Below, in pieces: positions 15,953 through 25,333 of a stretch of 64,000 nucleotides of DNA. Position 1 is the first letter of the stretch, and each line of letters begins with the position of its first letter. Source of the stretch: Luteibacter anthropi (GTDB taxonomy: Bacteria > Pseudomonadota > Gammaproteobacteria > Xanthomonadales > Rhodanobacteraceae); contig NZ_JAARLZ010000003.1 in assembly GCF_011759365.1 (NCBI RefSeq), positions 248,001 through 312,000 of the forward strand, given 5' to 3'. Made by a program: the position numbers and the translations under genes. Below the pieces are notes generated by a model that was not told the origin of the DNA, did no database searches, and saw only the letters and a list, made by a program, of their open reading frames with translations.

Positions 15953-18679
15953 TTGCCTGACGATCGTGGCCAGCTTTACCTGCGCGCCAAACCCATCGCG
16001 CTTGCGATGCTGGATCTGCCCGAGGGCCGGCGCAAAGACCATCTCGCCAGCGCCTGTGGCGACGATGCCGCGCTGCTGGCCGAAGTGGAGTGGATCATCC
16101 GCGCCGCCGAAACCACGGAACCCTCCTGGCCATCCCTTCCCGGCGCACTGCCGGTGGATGGCGACCGCCTGACGACCGCCCTTCCCGCGCAATACCGGAT
16201 CGAGCGTGTCCTCGGCGAGGGCGGCATGGGCGTGGTCTATCTGGCGGAGCGCACCGTTGATTCCGGCCCGGCCAATGCATGGCAGCAGCCGGTTGCCCTC
16301 AAGCTGCTGCGATTCGCAGGCTTCGAAGGCAGCGAGGCTCACCGCCGTTTTGCGGAGGAACGCCGCATCCTGGCCACGCTCAGTCACCCGCACATCGCTC
16401 ATCTGCTGGATGCGGGCCGCACAGGCGACGGCGTGCCTTATCTCGCGATGGAATATGTCGACGGCGAACGCATCGACCATTGGTGCCAGGAGCGGCGGAC
16501 ATCCCTGCGTGACCGCATCGCGCTGTTCCTGAAGGTATGCGATGCGGTGCAGTACGCCCATGGCAAGCTGGTGATCCACCGCGATCTCAAGCCGGCCAAT
16601 ATCCTCGTGACGGCCAGCGGCGAACCGAAGCTGCTGGACTTCGGCATATCGCGCCTGCTCGATGGCCCGGATGTGCTGGTCGATGCACGGACCACCACCG
16701 TCCATCGTGCGCTCACGCTGGCCTATGCCAGTCCCGAGCAGGTGCGCGGACAGGCACTCGATGTCCGCGCGGACGTCTGGTCGCTCGGTGTCGTGCTCTA
16801 CCAGCTCGTGTGCGGCAAACGTCCGTTCGACGATGCGACCGGCACCTCTGCTCTGGATCTGTCCAACGCCATCGTGGACGGCAACCTCGTGGGCCCCAGG
16901 CGCCACGCACCGAAAACCGTACCCGTGGATATCGACGCCATCGTCATGAAGGCGCTGCGTATCGATCCGCAAGATCGCTATGCCAGCGCCGCTGCGCTGG
17001 CCCACGACCTGCGACGCTACCTCGACGCCCGGCCAGTACTGGCAAGCCAGGGCCGTCGCTGGTACCGCGCGCGGCTGTTCGCGCGTCGTCACCGGATCGC
17101 CCTGGGCGTGGCAAGCCTGGTCAGCCTGCTTGCCATCGCATTCGTCGTCACCTTGCTGGGCCAGCTACAACGGGTGCAGCAGGAGCGCGACAAGACCCAG
17201 GCCGTGGCGGGTTTCATGAGCGACCTGTTCGAACATGCCGACCCCGGGCACGCGCAAGGCGAGAACCTGCGCGTACGCGACATGCTCGATCGCGGAGCGC
17301 GGCAGGTCGCGGACGATGCACGCCTGTCGCCTGAGGTCAAAGCGGCCCTGTTGCTGTCCATCGGCAAGAGCTACAACGCGCTCGACCAGGGTGCGCGTGC
17401 CATTCCCCTGCTGCGCCAGGCCATCGCCTTGCAGTCGTTCAGTGATGCGCCGGCACTCGACAAAGGACGCGCATGGGCCGCGCTGGCTCGCGCCTATGGC
17501 ATCCAGACGGACGCCATTCCCGCCGCTGATGCCGACCGGCAGGCGCTGGCCCTGCTGGCAAACGCAGCAAATGTTCCGAAGAACGAACGCTACACCGTGC
17601 GCACGCATCTGCTGCTGCAGGAACTCAATGCAGGCACGGCAACTCCCATGTCGCTGGCGGAACGCCTTCGCTCGCTCGTTGCCGAACTGGAGCACGAGCA
17701 ACCCGCCCTGCCGGTAGAGCAGGAGCAGGCGTTGACGACCTGGGCCCTGGCTCTCAGCCGCGCAGGCCAGCACGCGCAGGCCGTGACGGTGGCGCAGCGT
17801 GCCTCCGCACTGTCGGCCACGACGTATGGCAAGGACGATCCTGAACGCCTGCACGCGGACTTCGTCCTCGCGACAGTTACCAGCGCACGTGATCCCGCCA
17901 CGGCGGCCGGCATCTACGAACGGTTGATTGCAGACCGGACACGCATGCTCGGCACGAAGGGCGCAGGCATGTCGACCTTGCAAGGGTATCTGGGGCTCAC
18001 GCTCGCGGGCACGGGAGAACATGCACGCGCAGCGGCGATGCTGGAACAAGCCTATGCATCATCGCTGGACGAACCGGAACCCCGCGTGGATTTCCAGCAC
18101 AGCGTGTTGCTGGCGCTGGCGAGCGAATACCTGGAACAGGGACGATATCGCGACGCCGCAGCCGTTATCGCACCGCATCTGGAAGCCATGGCCAGTCAGG
18201 CACGTGCCGGTGCTGCGTGGCCCCTGGTCAATTTCACCGAAGCGTTGAACACGCTCGAAACCGTCGCCCTGCACGAAAACCGGCTGACCGAGGCCGAGGC
18301 GCTGGTCGCCCGCCTGCCTGCCCTGCCCGAACCGGGGACGGCACCGGACGCATGGACCGCCGCCCTCGACGGCACCGGTGCATTGCAGGTGGCACGACAC
18401 CGTTTTGCCGAGGCACGCGATACCTTGCATCGTTTCGACGACATCAACCGCCGGCTTGGCGCCGCGCCGGACAGTCTTCCCGTGCTGCGCGCCCGGTTGC
18501 TGGAAGCACGACTGCTGGCTGCGCAAGGCGATACGGTCGGCGCAAAACGCGTCGCAGACAACGCGGCGGCACTCAGGAAGGGCCGATGCGATCGAATCGA
18601 CCGTGAGTTGCGGGCCAGCGCCTACACCACTCCGATCGCGACGTGCACGGTTGCAGCGATCCACGGAATATCGCCATGA
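15953..18679 (+). CDS. Membrane-anchored Ser/Thr protein kinase with TPR-like C-terminus
   Basis: A 908-residue PknB-type kinase. Counting from TTG 15953: a helical N-terminal region typical of xanthomonad kinases (1-80), glycine loop LGEGGMGVVYLA (88-99), catalytic Lys117 in VALKLL, HRDLKPAN (209-216), DFG (229-231) and activation-segment SPEQ (near 261), all intact. One membrane helix lies at about 382-404; the remaining 500 residues, presumably periplasmic, look like degenerate TPR helices. TTG is chosen because GGGGGAAG sits 5 nt upstream; the frame is open to 15812 but that part overlaps slp. Its stop overlaps the sigma-factor start as ATGA. Such kinases can activate partner ECF factors by phosphorylation. 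Confidence 0.9.
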   Translation: MPDDRGQLYLRAKPIALAMLDLPEGRRKDHLASACGDDAALLAEVEWIIRAAETTEPSWPSLPGALPVDGDRLTTALPAQYRIERVLGEGGMGVVYLAERTVDSGPANAWQQPVALKLLRFAGFEGSEAHRRFAEERRILATLSHPHIAHLLDAGRTGDGVPYLAMEYVDGERIDHWCQERRTSLRDRIALFLKVCDAVQYAHGKLVIHRDLKPANILVTASGEPKLLDFGISRLLDGPDVLVDARTTTVHRALTLAYASPEQVRGQALDVRADVWSLGVVLYQLVCGKRPFDDATGTSALDLSNAIVDGNLVGPRRHAPKTVPVDIDAIVMKALRIDPQDRYASAAALAHDLRRYLDARPVLASQGRRWYRARLFARRHRIALGVASLVSLLAIAFVVTLLGQLQRVQQERDKTQAVAGFMSDLFEHADPGHAQGENLRVRDMLDRGARQVADDARLSPEVKAALLLSIGKSYNALDQGARAIPLLRQAIALQSFSDAPALDKGRAWAALARAYGIQTDAIPAADADRQALALLANAANVPKNERYTVRTHLLLQELNAGTATPMSLAERLRSLVAELEHEQPALPVEQEQALTTWALALSRAGQHAQAVTVAQRASALSATTYGKDDPERLHADFVLATVTSARDPATAAGIYERLIADRTRMLGTKGAGMSTLQGYLGLTLAGTGEHARAAAMLEQAYASSLDEPEPRVDFQHSVLLALASEYLEQGRYRDAAAVIAPHLEAMASQARAGAAWPLVNFTEALNTLETVALHENRLTEAEALVARLPALPEPGTAPDAWTAALDGTGALQVARHRFAEARDTLHRFDDINRRLGAAPDSLPVLRARLLEARLLAAQGDTVGAKRVADNAAALRKGRCDRIDRELRASAYTTPIATCTVAAIHGISP

Positions 18680-19245
18680 ACGACATCACCACCGACAAGG
18701 AGGTGACAGAATGGCTGCACCGCGCACGCTCCGGCGACGTACAGGCACTGGATCGTGCCCTGCGCGAAATGTATGCCGCCCTGCACTCGCTTGCCCTTGG
18801 CAAGCTCCGGCAGAACCGCAGCGAACGTACCTTGAGTGCCACGGCCCTGGTCAACGAAGCCTATCTCAAGGTCTTCGGCGGTCAGGCAAACCCTGCATGG
18901 GACGATCGCGGCCATCTGCTGGGCGTGGTGGCGCGGGCCATGCGCGAGGTGCTGATCGATGCAGCTCGACGGCGCCAGGCGGCGAAACGACCGCAGGATG
19001 CCGACCGCCTGCAACTGACCGAAATCGCCGCATCGATGAACGACGATGTGGATCCCATGGCGCTATCCGAAAGCCTTGATCTGCTGGAACGGCTCGATCC
19101 ACGCCAGGCGCAGATCGTGACGCTGCGTTTTTTCGTCGGCATGAGTGCGGAGGAAATCGCCGCCGCCCTGGGTATTTCGCCAGCAACCGTGCAACGCGAG
19201 TGGCGCGTTGCACGGGCGTGGCTGCAACGGGAACTATCCCGCTGA
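18676..19245 (+). CDS. ECF-type sigma factor coupled to a Ser/Thr kinase
   Basis: A 189-residue sigma-70 family factor of the ECF-like type seen with Ser/Thr kinases. Region 2 covers RALREMYAALHSLALGKLRQNRSERTLSATALVNEAYLKVF; region 4 is LDLLERLDPRQAQIVTLRFFVGMSAEEIAAALGISPATVQREWRVARAWLQREL. ATG 18676 overlaps the kinase stop (ATGA). No anti-sigma factor is present. Known pairs of this kind (EcfK/PknS in Xanthomonas citri, EcfP/PknT in Vibrio) use phosphorylation of a Thr in region 2 instead of an anti-sigma; the same control here is inferred. Unusually, the sigma gene follows its kinase. Targets are unknown. Confidence 0.88.
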   Translation: MNDITTDKEVTEWLHRARSGDVQALDRALREMYAALHSLALGKLRQNRSERTLSATALVNEAYLKVFGGQANPAWDDRGHLLGVVARAMREVLIDAARRRQAAKRPQDADRLQLTEIAASMNDDVDPMALSESLDLLERLDPRQAQIVTLRFFVGMSAEEIAAALGISPATVQREWRVARAWLQRELSR

Positions 19246-19251
19246 CATGCG

Positions 19252-22200
19252 TCAGAGCGACTTGTTCACGGTGAGGCGAATGGACTGGTCGCGCATGTGT
19301 GGCTGCACGAGGTAGCTGTATTCGCTTCCCAGCGACCATCCGCCCGAGAAGCCAAGATCGAGCCCGAGGCCGACCTGCACACGGGTACCGTTGGCACTGT
19401 AGGGACTGGACATGACGCTCCACTCTCCTGCGGAAGGTATCTGCGCATAGGTCAGCAACATGCGGCTTTCTCCCTGGAAATCGTGCCCCACCTCGATTCG
19501 CGCACGCGGCGCGAGCGTGCCCCAGGCCTGTTCGCTTTCTCCGCTGACGCGCAAGCCGACGGCACCGATCGAACTGCGCACCAGTTGTCGTCCATAGGAC
19601 AGTGCGCTGGTCACGGGGCCGTTTTCGGCGAAGCCGTTCAGTGACGACAGCGACCACGAAGCGCGTGCATACGGCGACCATGACCACGCCCCCGTCCGGT
19701 AGGCCAGACCCGTCGTGACCGAACCGAACCATTGCTGGCCCGTACGCCTGCCCGCCAGTTGCCGCCCGCTATCGGCATCCATGCGACGGCTGTCGAAGCG
19801 CAGGCCACCGCCGCCGATCACCAGGTCGATATACATACCTTCGCCTGGTTGAACGCTGCCGTAGATCGCCGCGCTATAGCCCTGAGCGGTGCTGTGCGCA
19901 CCCTCGCGACCGATGTCGCTGTTGTCGTGCGAATAGCCAAACGCCATGCCAAGCAGGCCATGCTCGCCTACGCGTACGTCGGCGCCCGTACTGATACTCA
20001 CGGTATCGCTGTCGAAACCCGACCCACCACGACGCGCATCGAAGCTGCCGAAACTCGCCTGTCCACCCAGCCAGGTACGTATGCCATGGTCGGCCGCTAC
20101 GACAGGCGATGCCTGTGCCGTGTCGGTTTCCGTGCCGGCCGCTCCGATACCCGGGCGAGCGGACATGGGCACGGCGCGACCGTTCACGTTCAACGCCAGC
20201 CGGTTGCTGACGACAGGCGCATCATGCAGCCGGTCGTGCAGGCTTTCCAGGCGCCCCTGGATGTTATCCAGCTGCCCTTGCGCGAAGCGGCGTGCCTGTT
20301 CCACCTGCGCCGCGACGATGCCAAGCGCATCGGCGTTCTTCGACGGATCGGGCTGGCTGCTGACCAGTACGAGCACACTGACCGGCAGGATCGCGCCGCC
20401 GTTCGTGGTGAGCGTCGCGCTGACCTGTGCGAGCCCATGGAACGATGGCTGCGACGTAAAGCTCAGCACGCCTTGCGGCGACAGGGACACCTCCGCTGCC
20501 TGCCCCGGCGAAATGCCGCTCAGGCTCGCCGAGGCAATACCGGGCTGAATGCTTGAGAGGTCCACCGTCACGGTGGCTCCGGGCAAGGCCGTGACGGTGC
20601 GGTTCAACACTCCCGTACCCCCTTCGCGGGTCACGGTGACCGTCACGGTGGCGGGTGCCGACATGGCGAATGCGGTACCCGATCGATAGGCAAACGTATC
20701 GGTTCCGATGAATCCATTGGCCGGTGTGTAGACGAGGGTTCGTCCGCTCGCCACCACGTGTCCGTGGGCGGGAGAGTTGCCGATATCCAGGCGGTCCCAT
20801 GCCTGCGGACCGGGTGTCCCCGGTGCCGGCAGGATCGTGACCGGCACGCCCACCGTGGTGACCACGGCCAGGGGCTGGGGCGTCGGCACCGCCAGTGCGT
20901 TGACCGTGATCAACACGCGACCTGGCGACGAATGCCCCATGGCATTGCTGGTGATGTAGGTGAAGCTGTCTGTCGCCCCCTGGAAGCCCTCGGCGGGTAC
21001 ATAGGTCACCACCGTTCCAGAAACGGTCGCCGTGCCGTGTGCAGGCGGCATATCGATACTGACCTGCGCAATGCCCGTGCCGTTCGTCGCCGTTCCCAGA
21101 TCAACGCTGATGGCTTTGCCGTAATCCGTGGCGAGGGTCTGGTCGAGCGCCGTGGGTAACGCCATCGGAACGACCGGGCGGGACGCGGCGGACGGTACAC
21201 TGGTGCCCGCTGCATTCGTTGCCGTCACGGTGAACGTATACGACGTACCGTTGGCAAGGCCGGTCACGGTCAATGGACTGCCACTACCTGCGGCCGTGAC
21301 TCCACCGGGTTGCGAGATGACGACATAGTTCGTGACTGGCGAACCGCCGTCGTCCGCCGGAGCGGAGAAAGACACCGTCGCCTGGCCGCTACCTGCCGAG
21401 ACCGCGCCGATGAAAGGCGCATCGGGCACGCGGACGGGAACACGTCCCACGGCAACCGATACGCGTCCGGGGGATGAACGTCCGACGGCATTGGTGGTGA
21501 TGTACGTAAAGCTGTCCGTGTCACCCTGGAAGCCATCGGCCGGTGTGTAGGTTACGACCGTGCCGGACACCGTCGTCTTGCCGTGTGCTGGCGGTGTATC
21601 GATGGTGACATCCGTGATGCCCGCGCCATTCGTCGCCACACCCAGATCGACACTGATGGCCTTGCCGTAATCCGTGGACAGGTTACGGTCGAGCGCGGTG
21701 GGCAATGCCATGGGTACGACGGCGGAGGACGCGGCCGATGACACGCTTGTACCTGCGGCGTTGGTCGCCGTGACGCTGAAGGTATACGACGTGCCGTTGG
21801 TCAGGCCACTCACCGTCAGGGGACTGGCCGCGCCCGAGGCCGTGGCGTTTCCTGGATGCGAGGTCACCACGTAATTCGTGACCGGCAGGCCACCCGTGTT
21901 CACCGGCGGCGAGAACGCTACCGTCGCCTGTCCGTTGCCTGGCGACACCGCACCTATAACTGGGGCATCGGGGGCGCTGACGTAGGTGAACGGGCCACCC
22001 GTGGCGCTGCCCGCATCGGTCGTCACGGTGACACCAACCGTCCCCGTGCCGGCAGGTATCGTCGCGTTGATCAGCGTGTCCCCCGCCACGGTGAACGCCG
22101 CCGGCTGACCGCCGAAGGTCACCGCCGAGGTGCCCAGGAATCCTGTTCCCACCACTGATATCGTCGCGCCGGGCCTGCCGGACGATGGGGCGATCTGGGT

Positions 22201-22641
22201 CACCGTCGGACCCACCGAGCGGCAGCTGATCGCATAGTTCGCCACCAGGCCGGGCGTGGCCTGGGTGGTGGTCACGAACAGGGTCGCGGGGCCACCGAGC
22301 ACGGATCGTGGCATCGCCACCGATTGCGTGGTCTGCATGGTGTCGAGAAAGTTCGTGACCGAAATCACGGCGACATCGAGCCGGATGAGATCGCCGCGGG
22401 CATTGGGAGAGGACGACGTCAGTGCCACCAGGTCGCCAGCGTTGAAGTTGATGCCCTGCGATGGATTGAGCGTGACGGTCTGTCCCGGCCCCAGCTGTCC
22501 GCTCTTCCCGTCGATGAGCCGGCACCCCGTGGATGCGTAACCGGCCTGCGGAGCCACGGCCCCCAGGAGGGCCAAAAGCCCCGCGGTGGCCCAGGTCCGC
22601 AGGCGTGCGGCCATCGCCCGCGGCGAAATGATGCGATGCAT
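19252..22641 (-). CDS. Autotransporter with IPT, FN3 and Ig-like passenger repeats
   Basis: A 1129-residue surface protein. Approximate order: signal peptide (1-36), an N-terminal domain shared with the neighbouring paralogue (38-135, LNPSQ motif), an IPT/TIG domain (143-219), FN3 (222-311), an Ig/cadherin-like domain (312-402), a second FN3 and second Ig-like domain closely repeating the first pair (408-585), two more Ig-like domains, a helical linker with VEQARRFAQGQLDNIQGRLESLHDR, and a C-terminal autotransporter barrel (about 850-1129) ending VNKSL. AGGGGA precedes ATG 22641. It converges with the sigma gene, 6 bp apart. Probably an adhesin or surface-layer protein; ligand unknown. Confidence 0.88.
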   Translation of the reverse strand: MHRIISPRAMAARLRTWATAGLLALLGAVAPQAGYASTGCRLIDGKSGQLGPGQTVTLNPSQGINFNAGDLVALTSSSPNARGDLIRLDVAVISVTNFLDTMQTTQSVAMPRSVLGGPATLFVTTTQATPGLVANYAISCRSVGPTVTQIAPSSGRPGATISVVGTGFLGTSAVTFGGQPAAFTVAGDTLINATIPAGTGTVGVTVTTDAGSATGGPFTYVSAPDAPVIGAVSPGNGQATVAFSPPVNTGGLPVTNYVVTSHPGNATASGAASPLTVSGLTNGTSYTFSVTATNAAGTSVSSAASSAVVPMALPTALDRNLSTDYGKAISVDLGVATNGAGITDVTIDTPPAHGKTTVSGTVVTYTPADGFQGDTDSFTYITTNAVGRSSPGRVSVAVGRVPVRVPDAPFIGAVSAGSGQATVSFSAPADDGGSPVTNYVVISQPGGVTAAGSGSPLTVTGLANGTSYTFTVTATNAAGTSVPSAASRPVVPMALPTALDQTLATDYGKAISVDLGTATNGTGIAQVSIDMPPAHGTATVSGTVVTYVPAEGFQGATDSFTYITSNAMGHSSPGRVLITVNALAVPTPQPLAVVTTVGVPVTILPAPGTPGPQAWDRLDIGNSPAHGHVVASGRTLVYTPANGFIGTDTFAYRSGTAFAMSAPATVTVTVTREGGTGVLNRTVTALPGATVTVDLSSIQPGIASASLSGISPGQAAEVSLSPQGVLSFTSQPSFHGLAQVSATLTTNGGAILPVSVLVLVSSQPDPSKNADALGIVAAQVEQARRFAQGQLDNIQGRLESLHDRLHDAPVVSNRLALNVNGRAVPMSARPGIGAAGTETDTAQASPVVAADHGIRTWLGGQASFGSFDARRGGSGFDSDTVSISTGADVRVGEHGLLGMAFGYSHDNSDIGREGAHSTAQGYSAAIYGSVQPGEGMYIDLVIGGGGLRFDSRRMDADSGRQLAGRRTGQQWFGSVTTGLAYRTGAWSWSPYARASWSLSSLNGFAENGPVTSALSYGRQLVRSSIGAVGLRVSGESEQAWGTLAPRARIEVGHDFQGESRMLLTYAQIPSAGEWSVMSSPYSANGTRVQVGLGLDLGFSGGWSLGSEYSYLVQPHMRDQSIRLTVNKSL

Positions 22642-22771
22642 GAAGATCCCCTGTTCGGTACTACCTGCAAGGGAGTGCGTAAAACGATCAGGAATCCTGT
22701 CAGACGGCGCAGAATTTCAAGTACAAGAGCCTCTGGCAAGAGGCAGGATGAGCTAAGCCCACGCCATATCA

Positions 22772-22802
22772 AAAGGCACCGGTCGTCTCGACCGGTGCCT
22801 TT
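22772..22802 (-). terminator. Rho-independent terminator of the upstream autotransporter gene
   Basis: A 14-bp perfect stem (AAAGGCACCGGTCG with its complement, 3-nt loop), followed on the minus strand by TTTT, 45 bp past the stop of the gene ending at 22848. It separates the two autotransporter genes transcriptionally. Confidence 0.8.
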
Positions 22803-22847
22803 GACTTGCCAGAGTCGTTGTGCGCCTGCCGGTGAAAACGAAACGGA

Positions 22848-25202
22848 TCAGAACGACTTGTTCAAGCTGAAGCGAAGCATCTGGTCGTGTGCCCGCGGCA
22901 TCGTCAGGTAGCTGTATTCCGTACCCAACAGCCAACCGTTGGTCCAGCGCAGATCCAGGCCCAGCCCCATCTGCACCCGGGTTCCGCTAGAACTGTATTG
23001 GTTACCCAGGACACTCCATTCCCCTGCCGAAGGAATGAAGGCGTAGCCCACCGTCGTGCGACTCGTACCCTGGAAATCGTGTCCTGCTTCCAATCGCGCC
23101 CGTGGGGCAACGCTTCCCCAACTGGTTGCAAAATCGCCGCTTGCACGCACACCAATGGCCGCAACAGTGCTACGAACGGTCTGGTTACCATAAGCAAGTG
23201 CACCAGTCACTGTCCCCTCCTCTGCGAACCCGTTGAGCGACGACATGGACCAGGACGCACGTCCGTATGGCGACCACAGCCAATGCCCTGTCTTGTACTG
23301 GAGACCTGCAGTCAACGAACCGAACCACTGGTGGCCGGTACGGCGCCCCGTTAATCGCTGCTCGCTGTCTGCATCCTTGCGACGGCTATCGAAGCTCAGG
23401 CCACCACCGCCAAGGACAAGATCCACATAGGAATGCTCCGCTGGCTGCACACTGGCGTAGAGAGCTGCGCTATAGCCCTTTGCAACACTGCGCGTTCCAT
23501 CGTTCCCGACGTCGGCGTTATCGTGCGAGTAACCAAAAGCAACACCCGCCAGGGCATGATCGCCAATCCGGGTATCCATACCCGCGGTCAGGCTGATCGT
23601 GTCGCTGTCGAAGCCCGCTGCCCGCCGATAGGACTGGAAGCTACCGAAACTGGCCTGGCCGCCGATCCACGCCCTCAGCCCGTGTTCGCTGGCCACATCG
23701 ACCGGATCCCCAGACCGTTCCCCGCTTCCGGCAACCGAGCTTGCCGCGCCCTTGCCCGTACGCTCAAGACCCTGCTCACCGGCACTTCCTGCCCGTTGCA
23801 TGGAGAACGGCCGGCCATTGACGGTGAGCGAAACGTTGTTCGAGAAGGTCGGCACCTCCGATCGGTCATGCAAGGTTTCCAACCGTCCACCGATCGTATC
23901 TATCTGGCCCTGCGCGAAACGACGAGCCTGCTCCGCTTGAGCATTGACCAGACCAAGCACGCTGGCATTCTTCGACGGATCTGGTTCGCTGCTCACGAGC
24001 ACCAGCACGTTCACGGGCGTGCTTGCGCCGCCGGAACCTGACAATAAAGCGCTGAACTGCACCAGGCCACGGAAATCGGCAGTGGATGTAAATCGCAGAA
24101 GACCCTGCGCAGACAGCGAAACCTGTCCGGCGTTGGCCGGCGACATGCCGACCAGCGAAGCCGCAGTGCTTCCTCCGGGTGACATGGTAGACAGATCCAC
24201 GTTGACAGGCACCCCAGGTGCCACAGTCACGGTACGGCTGTTCCCCGCGGCTCCTCCGGCACGAGTTACCGTGACGTTCACCGCAGATGCCGGCGACATG
24301 CCAAACGCATTGCTCAGCTGGTAGGTAAACGTATCCACACCGACAAAGCCCGGGGCGGGCGTGTAGATCAGGCTTCGACCATCCACTCTCACCTGCCCGT
24401 GTGAGGGTGAAGATCCCACCAGAATGCTGTCCCAAGTTCCCTGAGCATCTGTGGGCGGCTGTATGGTCACCGGGGAGTCAACGGTCGTCGACACGGGGAA
24501 CGGCTGCCCGGTGGGTACATTGCCATAGGTAAATTGAAGCGGTCTGGAGTCCCCGCCGCCGCTCGTGGTCACGACCACGGGCACCGTTCCCTTGCCTGCC
24601 GGGACGCGAACGGTCAGTTGCCGGTCACTATTGATAGTAAAAGCTGCCAGCTGATCGCCAAAGTGCACTGCGGTTGTATCCTGAAGGGATCCCTGCCCCT
24701 GGATGACGACATCCGTTCCGGCAGCACCGACAGAGGGCGAAATGGAATTCAAGGTCACCGGTGGCGACTCGCAGGCAACTGAATAACTTATCTTCCCTGC
24801 ATTCTGAGCGGAGGCAGATACCTGGATACTTCCCGCAGGAGCGATGAATTCATCGCCCTTGGAAAAAACGCCGCGTTTTGACGCCGGATGACCTTCTACC
24901 ACCCCTAGGAGAAAATTAATCGGCGTACCGTTCAGCATAATAAAGTCGGCATGAGCTCCCCCGTCAACGGACTCGGCGTGAAGCTCAATGTCGTCTAGAA
25001 TGACAAACTTGGCATTCTGGCTCGGGTTGAGCACGATAGTCTGCCCTGGCGCAACTTCGCCCGACAATCCGTTGATGAGCCCGCAAGCTTGGGATGCAAA
25101 AGCAGGCTGAGAAGATGCAACGATAAACAACGCCAATAGAGCGCCCGGAATGCGAGCACGCATTCCGGTACGCCGTGAGCGAAGCGGCTTAATAAATTCC
25201 AT
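22848..25202 (-). CDS. Autotransporter, short paralogue of the neighbouring gene
   Basis: A 784-residue paralogue of the adjacent autotransporter. Shared parts: signal peptide ending PAFASQ, the N-terminal domain with ACGLINGLSGEVAPGQTIVLNPSQ-type sequence, one IPT/TIG domain, two Ig-like domains, the helical linker VNAQAEQARRFAQGQIDTIGGRLETLHDR, and a barrel of the same length ending LNKSF. It lacks the FN3/Ig tandem that lengthens its neighbour. ATG 25202 is used because AGGGG sits 6 nt upstream; ATG 25208 leaves no spacing. It has its own terminator and a promoter region shared with the divergent CDF gene. A product of tandem duplication. Confidence 0.88.
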   Translation of the reverse strand: MEFIKPLRSRRTGMRARIPGALLALFIVASSQPAFASQACGLINGLSGEVAPGQTIVLNPSQNAKFVILDDIELHAESVDGGAHADFIMLNGTPINFLLGVVEGHPASKRGVFSKGDEFIAPAGSIQVSASAQNAGKISYSVACESPPVTLNSISPSVGAAGTDVVIQGQGSLQDTTAVHFGDQLAAFTINSDRQLTVRVPAGKGTVPVVVTTSGGGDSRPLQFTYGNVPTGQPFPVSTTVDSPVTIQPPTDAQGTWDSILVGSSPSHGQVRVDGRSLIYTPAPGFVGVDTFTYQLSNAFGMSPASAVNVTVTRAGGAAGNSRTVTVAPGVPVNVDLSTMSPGGSTAASLVGMSPANAGQVSLSAQGLLRFTSTADFRGLVQFSALLSGSGGASTPVNVLVLVSSEPDPSKNASVLGLVNAQAEQARRFAQGQIDTIGGRLETLHDRSEVPTFSNNVSLTVNGRPFSMQRAGSAGEQGLERTGKGAASSVAGSGERSGDPVDVASEHGLRAWIGGQASFGSFQSYRRAAGFDSDTISLTAGMDTRIGDHALAGVAFGYSHDNADVGNDGTRSVAKGYSAALYASVQPAEHSYVDLVLGGGGLSFDSRRKDADSEQRLTGRRTGHQWFGSLTAGLQYKTGHWLWSPYGRASWSMSSLNGFAEEGTVTGALAYGNQTVRSTVAAIGVRASGDFATSWGSVAPRARLEAGHDFQGTSRTTVGYAFIPSAGEWSVLGNQYSSSGTRVQMGLGLDLRWTNGWLLGTEYSYLTMPRAHDQMLRFSLNKSF

Positions 25203-25333
25203 ATCCATCCCCTATGTACCTAGTTCCAGGCACGTAACCAGACAAACCCTGTCTCCCGACCAAGTGTCAGGAACCTGCGATAATATTCCAGAATCGGCGA
25301 ACTGGCACCTTTACCTCGTGAGGCAGACCATTC

